From: Bacilli bacterium
GTDB taxonomy: Bacteria; Bacillota_I; Bacilli_A; RF39; UBA660
NCBI GenBank assembly: GCA_900772415.1
Contig: CAAHEC010000022.1
Location: forward strand, 4,615 to 68,614
Direction: 5' to 3'
Length of the DNA stretch: 64,000 bases
Both the position numbers and the translations under genes were made by a program. This document shows positions 33,707 to 41,902 of this stretch, piece by piece; positions within the stretch are counted from its first letter, which is position 1; the number at the start of each line of letters is the position of its first letter. Below the pieces are notes generated by a model, which was not told the origin of the DNA, ran no database searches, and saw only the letters and a program-made list of their open reading frames with translations.

Positions 33707-36286
33707 TTACTCTTTTTTAGTTTCTAAACTTTTATTATATTTGTCTTTGGCTTTAGAAGCTTTAGTACTAATTATTTCTTTAATTTCCTCAAATTTAAGC
33801 TTAGCATCAGGTTCAGCAAGATTATAAGTTTTTCCATCGATTTTAACTTCATAAGGATTTTCTTTTGAAGTAGAAATTTTTCCTTCATCATTAATTTTAT
33901 AAACTTCTGATGTTTTGAATTTGTTTTCATAATCTGCTGCCTGTTTTTTCCAAGCATCAAGTTCTTGCTTAGATTTCTCATAGTTTTCTTTAATCTCATT
34001 TACTCCAGTCTGTTTTTCTATCTGATCAACAACTGATACGGCATTATTATAATTTTGTTGTTCCTGTTTAATCCCAGAAATACAATTATTTGAAGTTTCA
34101 ACAGCCTGTTTATATTGTACATTATAAGATGCCAATCTATTTTGTTCTTCAGGAGTTAATTTAGAACGTTCTTGATTTGATAAATATTGATAATCACTAC
34201 TATTAGTTATTTTTAATATTGTATTTTTAGCATCTTCTCTTTGATTGGCAAGAGATTCTACTTTTTTAATAGTATTTTGAGCATTTTGATAATCAGTATT
34301 TGCATTTAATTTTTGTACGGCATCATTATATGCACCTATTCCTTCAGAATAATCTCTCGAAATAGAACTGATTTTTTGTAAACAATTTTCATAGGATTGA
34401 ACATCTTTTTCAACATTACTTGCAACAGCAGATTTAATAGCTAATTTACCTTGCAAAGTTGTATTTTGTAAAGCATACTCCGCAGCTGAATTTGCTATAA
34501 CTTTTCCGCCAGCATCAACAACTTGACCATTTCCATTTAAGGAAAGTTTTCCCATCGATCCATTTACCATGTTAGTACCAATTTGTTCAAAAGCACCCAA
34601 TTCTGTAGTAGCAGTGCCTATTGCTTGATTTATTTCCTTAGGGCCTCTAGGATTAACATAAACATCTTCACCATTAGGTCCTTTAACTTTTAATCTATCA
34701 CCATCATTGCCATATGAAACATCCTTGTATAATTTTTTAGCTTCTGCATTATTTTCAGCCATTTCTTTTCTCTTTTGCCTTGCTTCTTGAGTGTTTCCTA
34801 TTTTTTCATTATAATCATTAGCTTTACGTTCGGCTTTTTCTTTTAAAGCATCGTTTAAACTTTTAGCTTCTGGATTAATATTCAATCTTCCAGCCATATA
34901 ACCACTAGCAATATCTTTAAATAAACCTTCAGAATCTTTTCCATAATTATTTGCTTTAGAAAGTTTTGCTGCTGCACTTCCAGCTCTCCATAAACTTTGT
35001 TTTTTTTGATTAGAATTAGGGTTATTTTTCAATTCTTTATTCGCCTTATGGGCTTCTTTCATACCACCTAAACGTGCTGCCGTATTTCTTACTCTATTAC
35101 CTAAAAAGTTTTTACCTTTTTGTTTACCGAATTTTTTGGCACCTTCCAATCCTTTTGATATAGCTCCTCCAACAAGAGCCGCAGAGCCAAGTTTTTTACC
35201 TAACCCACCTAAACCTGCAGATTCTCCTTCAACTCCAACCATATCTCCAATCCATTTTGGTGCTTTTTTTGCAAATATTAATATTGCTAATACTGCTACT
35301 AATTTTCCTAAAAATCCAAGAGAATCTAAACTTGCTGTATTTAATATACTAATTAATAAAGTCATAAGAGTTAGTATAGCTATTTTTATAAATAAACTCA
35401 CATAAGTCTTTCCAACCGTTTGTAACCATTTTTTAAAAGGACCTGACTGTACAGATTTTGGATCTATCATTGTCACTATAAAAAGTGGAGATATAATTTG
35501 TAGTACCGCAAGTTCTACAGCTCTAATAGCTATATCTAACCCCATACTTGCTAAAACATATGTTATAAAAATACCCGCTGCAAAAGTAACAATGAACATA
35601 TAATTGTACACAAAAATAGTTTCTGAATCACCATCGTCATTTGTGTCAACTTTTTTTGAAGTTCCTATATATTTTGACAAAGTAGTAAACATTCCTTCAT
35701 TGCCAGTAAGTACATCATCATTATAAGCTTCTATCGCCTTTTTGCAGTTTCCGTCACATTTATCGGCATATGGACCGTTTATTTTATAGCCTTCCTTAAC
35801 ATCATAAGTCGCAAAATTTTTATCAGGATATACTAGAGAACTAACTACTATTTTTTTTAGTTCTTTTCCAGGATTTTCGGCTTTTGCAGAAGATCTCAAA
35901 AAAAGTTTCTGAATATAATTACCCTCCACTATAGTACTCTGAATTTTATAAGCCTCTGTAAAAAGTCTTGGAGTAAGCACTAATAAGACAAACATTAAAA
36001 CAAAATTTCTTAAAACCGGTAAAAATCCATTTTTACTATCTGTTAACTTATCTGGGTTTATTATTGCATTAACTAATATAATAGCAATTCTAAATAATGC
36101 AAAAATACTTATTACAACATAAGTACTTTTCATAACAGATTTTATAGCATCTGAACTAAAAAATTCTAGTTTAGAAAAATCAACAATTAAGTTGTATAAA
36201 TCATCAACAAGAGCAAATGCTATAGAATCAATCCATATACCAATAAATCTTGGTATCGCTACCCAACTAAATAAAATCTTAATCAT
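33707..36286 (-). CDS. VirB6/TrbL-like polytopic channel protein with long coiled-coil tail
   Basis: Protein of 859 residues. The first about 370 have seven or so membrane segments in the VirB6 pattern, with a Lys/Asp-rich extracellular loop containing two cysteines (DKCDGNCKKA). The rest is soluble, basic then acidic, rich in Lys/Glu/Asn/Gln, with predicted coiled coils. It should form the inner channel and may reach the cytoplasmic ATPases with its tail. The start at 36286 is fixed by AGGAGGAATT; the upstream in-frame extension would overlap the preceding gene. PrgH of pCF10 is the positional equivalent. Confidence 0.85.
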   Translation of the reverse strand: MIKILFSWVAIPRFIGIWIDSIAFALVDDLYNLIVDFSKLEFFSSDAIKSVMKSTYVVISIFALFRIAIILVNAIINPDKLTDSKNGFLPVLRNFVLMFVLLVLTPRLFTEAYKIQSTIVEGNYIQKLFLRSSAKAENPGKELKKIVVSSLVYPDKNFATYDVKEGYKINGPYADKCDGNCKKAIEAYNDDVLTGNEGMFTTLSKYIGTSKKVDTNDDGDSETIFVYNYMFIVTFAAGIFITYVLASMGLDIAIRAVELAVLQIISPLFIVTMIDPKSVQSGPFKKWLQTVGKTYVSLFIKIAILTLMTLLISILNTASLDSLGFLGKLVAVLAILIFAKKAPKWIGDMVGVEGESAGLGGLGKKLGSAALVGGAISKGLEGAKKFGKQKGKNFLGNRVRNTAARLGGMKEAHKANKELKNNPNSNQKKQSLWRAGSAAAKLSKANNYGKDSEGLFKDIASGYMAGRLNINPEAKSLNDALKEKAERKANDYNEKIGNTQEARQKRKEMAENNAEAKKLYKDVSYGNDGDRLKVKGPNGEDVYVNPRGPKEINQAIGTATTELGAFEQIGTNMVNGSMGKLSLNGNGQVVDAGGKVIANSAAEYALQNTTLQGKLAIKSAVASNVEKDVQSYENCLQKISSISRDYSEGIGAYNDAVQKLNANTDYQNAQNTIKKVESLANQREDAKNTILKITNSSDYQYLSNQERSKLTPEEQNRLASYNVQYKQAVETSNNCISGIKQEQQNYNNAVSVVDQIEKQTGVNEIKENYEKSKQELDAWKKQAADYENKFKTSEVYKINDEGKISTSKENPYEVKIDGKTYNLAEPDAKLKFEEIKEIISTKASKAKDKYNKSLETKKE

Positions 36287-36294
36287 AATTCCTC

Positions 36295-36699
36295 CTAAAA
36301 ACAAACGCCTATTCCAAACCAACTACTTACAGTTTCAATAATTAGTGGTAAAAACATCAAAAAAACAAACGCTAATGTTCTTTTAAATGTTGAATTTGCA
36401 GCCTTCTTTATGGCATCTGAATCAGAAGCAATTATAGCTTTAAAAAAATCAATCATAGTCATCAATATAACTAAGGCAGGAGAAAAAATCATTATCATTT
36501 TCCAGTATTTTTGTATAAACTCTTTTAATGTATCATCGCAAACTTCTTCTGTTCCTAGTACGCTACTCGTAGTAGTTTCATCTTCTAAAACATAAAAGTT
36601 ACTACCATATGATTTATAATTAGCAGCAGACACCTTATTTGGCGTTAATGCAAATAAGCATAATAAACTTATAAATAAAATAATTAGCTTCGCTCTCAT
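36295..36699 (-). CDS. VirB2/TrbC-like pilin subunit, paralogue B
   Basis: A 134-residue protein with a Sec signal peptide (cleavage near KVSA-AN), a short extracellular segment with one Cys, and two membrane helices separated by a charged loop (IDFFKAIIASDSDAIKKAAN). The 'P-LILM..IDFFK-I...D-IKKA...F-RTLAFVFLMFLPLII' pattern is shared with the gene at 36814, so the two are paralogues. The layout fits VirB2/TrbC pilins. It is followed 8 nt later by the VirB6-like gene. Confidence 0.75.
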   Translation of the reverse strand: MRAKLIILFISLLCLFALTPNKVSAANYKSYGSNFYVLEDETTTSSVLGTEEVCDDTLKEFIQKYWKMIMIFSPALVILMTMIDFFKAIIASDSDAIKKAANSTFKRTLAFVFLMFLPLIIETVSSWFGIGVCF

Positions 36700-36746
36700 A
36701 TCAACACTCCATCCATCTTATCAGTTATTATCATAACATTTTTTTA

Positions 36747-36790
36747 TTAAAAAAAAAAGCATATTAATTAAAAATATACTTTTTTATTAT
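36747..36790 (-). terminator. Partial terminator between the two pilin-like genes
   Basis: On the minus strand AGTATATT pairs with AATATGCT (one G-U) and is followed by about ten Ts. It may let the first pilin gene be made in excess over the rest of the cluster. Confidence 0.65.
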
Positions 36791-36813
36791 TTTTATTTTA
36801 AAAAATTGTTAAA

Positions 36814-37152
36814 TTAGTCAACAGAAACATCTGGAATTCTAGCGTCTGCTTTTCTATAACAATTAGCATAACTAGAAACTGTAGTTCCAAGAAGTCCCAT
36901 TATACCAATTATTAACCAAGGTAATAAGAATATAATAACAGCAGATAAAACTTTTTTAAATAATAAAGTTTGCTTTTTCTTAATCTCATCATCTTTTCCT
37001 GAAGTTATTGACTTAAATAAGTCAATTGATCCCCATAATATTAAAGCAACTGGAACTGCCCATTGAATAACTGTTATAATAAGCTTGAATATTGACATAA
37101 ACTGAGTGACATCAGCACCACCAATTTGACATTCTGATACTAAAACAAACAT
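36814..37152 (-). CDS. VirB2/TrbC-like pilin subunit, paralogue A (first gene of the T4SS cluster)
   Basis: A 112-residue protein with two membrane helices around the loop SIDLFKSITSGKDDEIKKKQ, matching its neighbour at 36295 in order and spacing. It lacks an obvious cleaved signal peptide, and short N- and C-terminal tails each carry a Cys. GGAGGAGA precedes the ATG. It is directly downstream of the cluster promoter and is followed by a likely attenuating hairpin, as expected for a pilus subunit needed in many copies. Confidence 0.8.
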   Translation of the reverse strand: MFVLVSECQIGGADVTQFMSIFKLIITVIQWAVPVALILWGSIDLFKSITSGKDDEIKKKQTLLFKKVLSAVIIFLLPWLIIGIMGLLGTTVSSYANCYRKADARIPDVSVD

Positions 37153-37181
37153 ATCTTTCTCCTCCTATCTTTATATCTCAT

Positions 37182-37210
37182 ATATTAAACTATTTTTCTT
37201 TGTTTGTCAA
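37182..37210 (-). promoter_or_regulatory. Promoter of the type IV secretion cluster
   Basis: Minus strand TTGACA (37205-37210), 17-bp spacer, TAATAT (37182-37187), about 30 bp before the first pilin gene. Confidence 0.75.
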
Positions 37211-37270
37211 TTAATATAGCAAATTAAAAATATAAATATACAAAAAAACGTTAAGTTTAAAATATTTTAT

Positions 37271-37299
37271 TTGTATAATATATAAATAAGTGATAAAAT
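37271..37299 (+). promoter_or_regulatory. Promoter of the thioredoxin-like lipoprotein gene
   Basis: TTGTAT (37271-37276), 17-bp spacer, TAAAAT (37294-37299), then AGGTGATG before the start codon. Confidence 0.7.
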
Positions 37300-37318
37300 T
37301 ATTTTAGGTGATGTATTA

Positions 37319-37735
37319 ATGAAAAGAGTTTTAAAATTAAGTATATTTTTACTTACTATCGCTTTGTTAGTTTGTGGATGTACAAAGAAAAATCATATTA
37401 AAGAAATTACTTTAGATGAGTTTAAGAAAAAAATAGAAAATAAAGAAAGTTTTGCTATTTATATAGGAAATGAGGGCTGTTCACATTGTATAAGTTATAA
37501 GCCTACACTTGAAAAAGTTTTAAATAAATATGATATTGATATATATCATATAGATAATAGTAAATTAAGTAGTAGTGAATATGCTGAGTTTAGAAAATAT
37601 ATAAATATTTCTGGAACTCCTACCGTTTGCTTTATAACTAATGGTGAAGAAGAAACCACATTAAATAGAATAAGTGGTGAAGTATCATTAGAAACTACTA
37701 TAGAAAGATTTAAAAGTAATGGTTATATAAAGTAG
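37319..37735 (+). CDS. Thioredoxin-like membrane lipoprotein
   Basis: A 138-residue protein with a lipoprotein signal (ALLVCGC) and a thioredoxin fold on the outer face. The redox motif is CSHC (about residues 59-62) and the cis-proline loop is SGTPTVCF. It likely keeps or forms disulphides in exported proteins. Several neighbouring exported proteins of the secretion cluster have paired cysteines, so they are plausible clients. It is divergent from that cluster and ends at a strong hairpin. Confidence 0.85.
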   Translation: MKRVLKLSIFLLTIALLVCGCTKKNHIKEITLDEFKKKIENKESFAIYIGNEGCSHCISYKPTLEKVLNKYDIDIYHIDNSKLSSSEYAEFRKYINISGTPTVCFITNGEEETTLNRISGEVSLETTIERFKSNGYIK

Positions 37736-37761
37736 AAAGTTTAAAACTTTCTACTTTTTTT
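37732..37761 (+). terminator. Terminator of the thioredoxin-like gene
   Basis: GTAGAAAG (37732-37739) pairs with CTTTCTAC (37747-37754), followed by seven Ts. Confidence 0.85.
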
Positions 37762-37785
37762 GTTATATAAAAAGGAAAAACATAA

Positions 37786-38496
37786 TTATTTTTCCTTTAC
37801 TCCGCCAAATCTTCTATCTCTTTTATTATATGAATCAAGTGCTTTATCAAATTCTTTTTCGTCGAAATCAGGCCACAAAGTATCTGTGAAATAAAGCTCT
37901 GCATAAGCCATTTGCCATAACATAAAATTACTTATTCTATATTCACCACTAGTTCTTATCAATAAATCTATAGGAGGTAAATCATTAAATAAATATTTGT
38001 TAAACATATCTTTATTAATATCTTTTATATCTATATTTCCATTTACTACTTCTTTTGATATTTTTTTAGTAGCTTCTACTATTTCATCTTGGCCACCATA
38101 ATTTAAGCAAATATTAAAAATTCCATTTTTATTATCTTTTGTATCTTCCATCATTTTATCCATTTGTTTTATTACTTTATCGCTAAGCTTTTCTTTTACA
38201 CCAGAAAATATAACTTTAACATTTTTTTTCTTAACTACTTCAAAATTTTCTTTAAATGCTTTAATAAAAAGATTCATTAAGTAGTCAACTTCTTCTTTAT
38301 CTCTTTTCCAGTTTTCTGTTGAAAATGCAAATACACTTAATATTTTAATATGTTTATCATAAACATATTCAGATATTTTTTTTAGTGCCTCAGCACCTTT
38401 TTTATGACCATTAGTGCGTTTTAATCCTCTATTTTTAGCCCATCTTCCATTACCATCCATTATGATAGCTACATGACTCGGAACCTTATATTCCAT
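37786..38496 (-). CDS. uppS: Undecaprenyl diphosphate synthase (isoprenyl transferase)
   Basis: cis-Prenyltransferase, 236 residues, building the C55 lipid carrier used for peptidoglycan and wall glycans. Family motifs are all present: HVAIIMDGNGRWAK with the catalytic Asp, SVFAFSTENWKR, DLLIRTSGEYRISNFM and ELYFTDTLWPDFDE, ending YNKRDRRFGG. GGAGG precedes the ATG. It is not linked here to cdsA, dxr or rseP, which often follow it in Bacillota. Confidence 0.96.
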   Translation of the reverse strand: MEYKVPSHVAIIMDGNGRWAKNRGLKRTNGHKKGAEALKKISEYVYDKHIKILSVFAFSTENWKRDKEEVDYLMNLFIKAFKENFEVVKKKNVKVIFSGVKEKLSDKVIKQMDKMMEDTKDNKNGIFNICLNYGGQDEIVEATKKISKEVVNGNIDIKDINKDMFNKYLFNDLPPIDLLIRTSGEYRISNFMLWQMAYAELYFTDTLWPDFDEKEFDKALDSYNKRDRRFGGVKEK

Positions 38497-38639
38497 TTTA
38501 TTACCTCCAAACCGTTAAATAGAGTATAACATAAATAATAAAATAAATATAGTAAATTTAAATTATTTAAAAGAATAGCAACATCTTTTGACGTTATAAA
38601 CGAATATTGTTAATAAAATTTATTATAAAATTACCCGTT

Positions 38640-38800
38640 TTCCATTACGCTTTTCATTTTTTTCTTACAATTAACCATTTTTCTTACATTTCAATCATTC
38701 TTGTTTTAATTGTTATTAATGTTTTATTAATTACCTTAGCTATTTCCTCTTGTTTAATACTAGAATTAACTTTATAATTTTTATTATTACTTGTTCCTCT
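38640..38800 (-). pseudogene. Remnant of a winged-helix C-terminal domain protein
   Basis: Read on the minus strand, the frame contains IKQEEIAKVINKTLITIKTR followed by MIEM-stop-EKWLIVRKK-stop. The pattern 'QEEIAKxIxxxxxTIKxRMxEMxEKxLIxR' is that of the winged helix at the C-terminus of AlbA/Schlafen-type or similar ATP-binding proteins. At least three stops interrupt it within 20 codons and the rest of the gene is absent. Confidence 0.5.
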
Positions 38801-38841
38801 AAAGTGCAATTTTTACACTTTAAAATCACGTAATTGCACTT
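38800..38841. repeat. 11-bp inverted repeat with a third half copy
   Basis: AAAGTGCAATT (38800-38810) and AATTGCACTTT (38831-38841) are exact inverted copies, with a related ACACTTT between them. It could be an old operator or a hairpin; there is no gene close enough to decide. Confidence 0.55.
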
Positions 38842-39020
38842 TAAAAAACTTTTCAAATAAACTATATAAATTTGTAAAAAACTTATAAATTAAATAAAAT
38901 TGAAGTTCTTTTGAAGATTATGATTTAATAGTACTATTATCTCTTTTCTACTTTTTAAAATCTAAAACCTGATTTGGATGTAATTTTTTTAATAAATCTC
39001 TCGATTCCATATTACATATC

Positions 39021-39857
39021 CTATATTCCAACAAGTTCAAATTGTTCAATCATTATTTCTAAACAATCCATTATTTCATCAAATTCTATACCATCTGCAT
39101 AAGCAAAGTTCTTTTGATATTTATTCCATCTTTTTTTTAAAGCTTCACTATTTCTAATAATATCTAAAGCTTCAAATGGATTATCATTATATTCTCTCTT
39201 AGAAAATGTCTTATCAATAGCTTTTCTAAAATGATCTAGATTAATATTCTTCCAATTTTTTGTATAAATTAAATAAATATCATAAAAATCTTTTGTCCTT
39301 CCATTTACTTCAAGTCTATTTAATATCGTTTCAATTTTTTCTGCTAAAACAGTTTCAATATTATACGCATATAAATTTATATAATAGTCACCTAATAATG
39401 GTGAATATTTATACCTAATTTCTTTAGGAGTTATTGGATCACCTGTAGCAACATCAATATGTATTGGCTCATTAATTTCATCATAATTAACCATCATATT
39501 AACTCTAAAACCACCATATTCATCCTCGTCCCTAATAGGTACTATACCAGTATAGTTTATCTTCGCATTATCATTTATATCAATTAAAATAATTTCTTTA
39601 ATCATCTTAATTATTGTTTCTTCATCAAAATTAGCATTTCTAAAAGCGGTATCTATATCCACTGTTGTTCTATTTTCCACACCAAATAAAGTACTTAAAT
39701 AAAATCCACCTTTTAAAATAAAATTATCTCTATATTTACTTTTAGAAAGTCTTTCTAAGAATCTATCATACATGTAAAGTCTAAGCAATAAATTAAAATT
39801 TATGTTTTTTTCTTTTGATACATTTCTAAGTTTAGCTTTTAATTGCATACTATTCAT
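39021..39857 (-). CDS. abiEii: AbiEii-type nucleotidyltransferase toxin
   Basis: A 278-residue protein of the AbiEii/AbiGii family (DUF1814 nucleotidyltransferase). The signature KGGFYLSTLFGVENRTTVDI followed by DTAF supplies the Gly-rich loop and the D-x-D metal ligands. A conserved Lys region near AEKIETILNR and the C-terminal helices follow. Toxins of this family modify tRNA or otherwise use NTPs to stop growth, giving abortive phage defence. Its start overlaps the antitoxin gene by 8 nt, the normal AbiE arrangement. Confidence 0.9.
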   Translation of the reverse strand: MNSMQLKAKLRNVSKEKNINFNLLLRLYMYDRFLERLSKSKYRDNFILKGGFYLSTLFGVENRTTVDIDTAFRNANFDEETIIKMIKEIILIDINDNAKINYTGIVPIRDEDEYGGFRVNMMVNYDEINEPIHIDVATGDPITPKEIRYKYSPLLGDYYINLYAYNIETVLAEKIETILNRLEVNGRTKDFYDIYLIYTKNWKNINLDHFRKAIDKTFSKREYNDNPFEALDIIRNSEALKKRWNKYQKNFAYADGIEFDEIMDCLEIMIEQFELVGI

Positions 39858-40476
39858 AAAATAACTCCATAAAATCCATCACTTCTTTTTTGATTCCCAT
39901 TTTATCAGCATATTTAGAAATTTTAATAAGATCTTTATCTTTTCTTTTTATATATTCTCTAATACTATACTTAACAAACTCTGAATCCATCCTATTTTTA
40001 GATCTAATAATATCACATATGCATCTTTCAATATCATATACTTTTACTTTATTACCCATTGGAGTATCAACCTGCATTAGCCCAAGTTCATAGATATCTC
40101 TATTAACATAAAAAACATTATGATTTTTGATTTTATAATTAAAATAATTATTTGGCACCGTTATATCGTATTTATCATTTGGTGCTTTAATAGAAAGTCC
40201 ATGAAAATAAAGTGCAGTCATATGTGAATAAACTATATTAGGAAGTTCTAAACTAAAAACAAAATAATTATCTTCTATTTTACTGGAATCAATATAAATT
40301 CCATTACCAACTTTTTCTATCATACCTTTCTCTTTCATAATATTTAAATACATTCTATGAATTCCAAGGTTAGATAGTTCTTTTGAAGTAACATAGCCAT
40401 TATTCATTTGCATAATAGAATTAATAGTTTCTATATTACTTTGATTTTTAAATTCCTCTATTGTAATTCTTTCCAC
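39850..40476 (-). CDS. abiEi: AbiEi-type antitoxin / transcriptional regulator
   Basis: A 208-residue protein with an N-terminal winged helix (MNNGYVTSKELSNLGIHRMY) and a C-terminal AbiEi antitoxin domain (LPNIVYSHMTALYFHGLSIK). The start is a GTG at 40476, fixed by the strong AAGGAGGGG; the longer frame upstream would run through the promoter. Known AbiEi proteins repress their own promoter by binding inverted repeats, and a long inverted repeat surrounds this promoter. Confidence 0.9.
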   Translation of the reverse strand: MERITIEEFKNQSNIETINSIMQMNNGYVTSKELSNLGIHRMYLNIMKEKGMIEKVGNGIYIDSSKIEDNYFVFSLELPNIVYSHMTALYFHGLSIKAPNDKYDITVPNNYFNYKIKNHNVFYVNRDIYELGLMQVDTPMGNKVKVYDIERCICDIIRSKNRMDSEFVKYSIREYIKRKDKDLIKISKYADKMGIKKEVMDFMELFYE

Positions 40477-40489
40477 AAATATCCCCTCC

Positions 40490-40535
40490 TTGACAAAACT
40501 AATGAAATTATAATATTTATCATTAGCTTTGTCAA
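40490..40535 (-). promoter_or_regulatory. Consensus promoter and inverted-repeat operator of abiE
   Basis: Minus strand TTGACA (40530-40535), 17-bp spacer, TATAAT (40507-40512): a perfect consensus. Two 16-bp arms, TTGACAAAACTAATGA (40490-40505) and TCATTAGCTTTGTCAA (40520-40535), are inverted copies with one mismatch around 14 bp. One arm contains the -35 and the -10 lies between them, as expected for tight AbiEi autorepression. Confidence 0.9.
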
Positions 40536-40723
40536 TAGTTTTTGTACTATTATGCATCAATTTTAATTTGTATCAAATTATTTAAGACACAAAAAAACAC
40601 CATAGAAATGGAATTTTAAATATTGAAGAAAAATGAAGTATGAGAATTTTTTTATATTAATAGTTAAATTATTATTGTCAAGTATATATATTATTCATTT
40701 AATTTACTAGGAGGTAATATATT

Positions 40724-40858
40724 ATGTGGTGTATATTTTTAATATTTTTTATAATATTTATACCTATTTGTATTTTATTATTACCCTTCTTACTAGTAAT
40801 ACTATTCATAAATGCTATTTTTTCATTATTTTTTTGTGATAATAATTGTAAAAGATAG
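40724..40858 (+). CDS. 44-residue hydrophobic membrane peptide
   Basis: Small gene with a strong AGGAGG ribosome-binding site. It encodes MWCIFLIFFIIFIPICILLL continuing hydrophobic to about residue 36, then CDNNCKR. It could cross the membrane once or twice. A hairpin terminator overlaps its stop codon, so it is a self-contained transcription unit. Size and composition resemble small membrane toxins or membrane-stress peptides, but I recognise no family. It lies just upstream of the AbiE locus, on the opposite strand. Confidence 0.7.
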   Translation: MWCIFLIFFIIFIPICILLLPFLLVILFINAIFSLFFCDNNCKR

Positions 40859-40877
40859 AAAATATCTTTTACTTTTT
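40848..40877 (+). terminator. Terminator of the 44-residue peptide gene
   Basis: GTAAAAGATA (40848-40857) pairs with TATCTTTTAC (40863-40872), followed by five Ts. Confidence 0.85.
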
Positions 40878-40906
40878 AAATAAATAAGCACCTTAAATGG
40901 TGCTTA
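40875..40906 (-). terminator. Terminator of the glycolipid-type glycosyltransferase gene
   Basis: TAAGCACC (40885-40892) pairs with GGTGCTTA (40899-40906) around 6 nt; a T-rich tail follows on the minus strand. Confidence 0.75.
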
Positions 40907-41902
40907 TAAACTTTCATATATTTTTTTTAATTCTTCTCCTATTTTACTTATATCTCTTTGTTTTGCAACATCATATGCATTTTTTGACACACTAGGTATT
41001 TTATTATTCAAAAATAATTTTATTTTTCTTTCAAATTCATCTACATCTTTTGCCTTATAAACATTTATTCCATCATAAAGCCAGTCATCAAATATTGGTA
41101 TATCCCTTATTATAGAATCACATGAACATGCACAAGCTTCTATTATAGGTATTCCTTCTGTCTCTTCTAAAGTTGGAAATAAATATAAATCACAACCATT
41201 CATAGCTTCTTTTATTATATCTTGCTCTACATATCCTGCAAATGTTAAATTATCAAGTTTAGTATTAACTGCTTTTCTAACCTTTCTTCCTGCTGCAATA
41301 AGAGGACTATATCCAAACCAGATAAATTTATATTCAGGACATCTTTTAGCTAGCTCAACAAAATCTATTATACCTTTTCTTTTTATATATAAACCAATCC
41401 CAATTATTACTTTATCAGTATCTTTATAATTGTATCTTTTTCTAAATTTATCTTTTAAGTTTTTATCCTTTTTAAAGAAATTTAGTTCTATTCCATTTGA
41501 CACAGCATATATTTTTTTATTTTCTAATCCTTTATAACCTTCTAATAACTTTTTAGAATATGGTGTTGGTGTTACTATAACATCGCCTAAGCTATAACAT
41601 TTTATTAACCATTTTTTAAATAATTTAGAAGTTATAGAAGAAAAAATAAATCCATTTTTATAATCTTCTTCTGTAGAATGAGCATGATATACTATTTTTT
41701 TACCATTTTTCTTTGCTTTTTTTGCAAAAAAGTATGATTTAGGAAAATAAGTATTAATATGAAGAATATCATAGTTTTCTTTTGGATTTAAAGTATAGCT
41801 TACGCCTACTTCATCTAAAGCCTTCATTTGATGTTTTATAGCTTTTCCAAGGCCGGACTTCCCTATTGTTTTTAATCCCTCAGAATAAAGTAATACTCGC
41901 AT
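40904..41902 (-). CDS. GT4-family glycosyltransferase resembling CpoA-type glycolipid synthases
   Basis: A 332-residue GT-B enzyme. The start (RVLLYSEGLKTIGKSGLGKA then IKHQMKAL) and later HAHSTEEDYKNGFI, PTPYSKKLL, SNGIELNFFKKD, FIWFGY and LFPTLEETEGIPIIEA follow the pattern of the streptococcal CpoA type. That enzyme adds a second sugar to glucosyl-diacylglycerol. The likely role is making membrane glycolipid, which could serve as the lipoteichoic-acid anchor for the LtaS-type enzyme at 56690. Acceptor and donor cannot be read from sequence. Its ATG overlaps the stop of the upstream membrane protein gene. Confidence 0.82.
   Translation of the reverse strand: MRVLLYSEGLKTIGKSGLGKAIKHQMKALDEVGVSYTLNPKENYDILHINTYFPKSYFFAKKAKKNGKKIVYHAHSTEEDYKNGFIFSSITSKLFKKWLIKCYSLGDVIVTPTPYSKKLLEGYKGLENKKIYAVSNGIELNFFKKDKNLKDKFRKRYNYKDTDKVIIGIGLYIKRKGIIDFVELAKRCPEYKFIWFGYSPLIAAGRKVRKAVNTKLDNLTFAGYVEQDIIKEAMNGCDLYLFPTLEETEGIPIIEACACSCDSIIRDIPIFDDWLYDGINVYKAKDVDEFERKIKLFLNNKIPSVSKNAYDVAKQRDISKIGEELKKIYESL

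Larger units (their letters stand above)
38497..39020. other. Gene-poor AT-rich stretch with decayed coding sequence
   Basis: No intact gene. It holds the degraded minus-strand reading frame at about 38640-38800, an 11-bp inverted repeat at 38800-38841, and a 20-codon minus-strand frame (38948-39010, MESRDLLKKLHPNQ...) just after the abiEii stop, which I cannot assign. The stretch looks like the eroded edge of a mobile or accessory segment adjoining the AbiE genes. Confidence 0.6.

Noticed and set aside
24299..37152. Integrative conjugative element boundaries
   Set aside because: No integrase, relaxase, tRNA attachment gene or flanking direct repeats were found on either side within the window.
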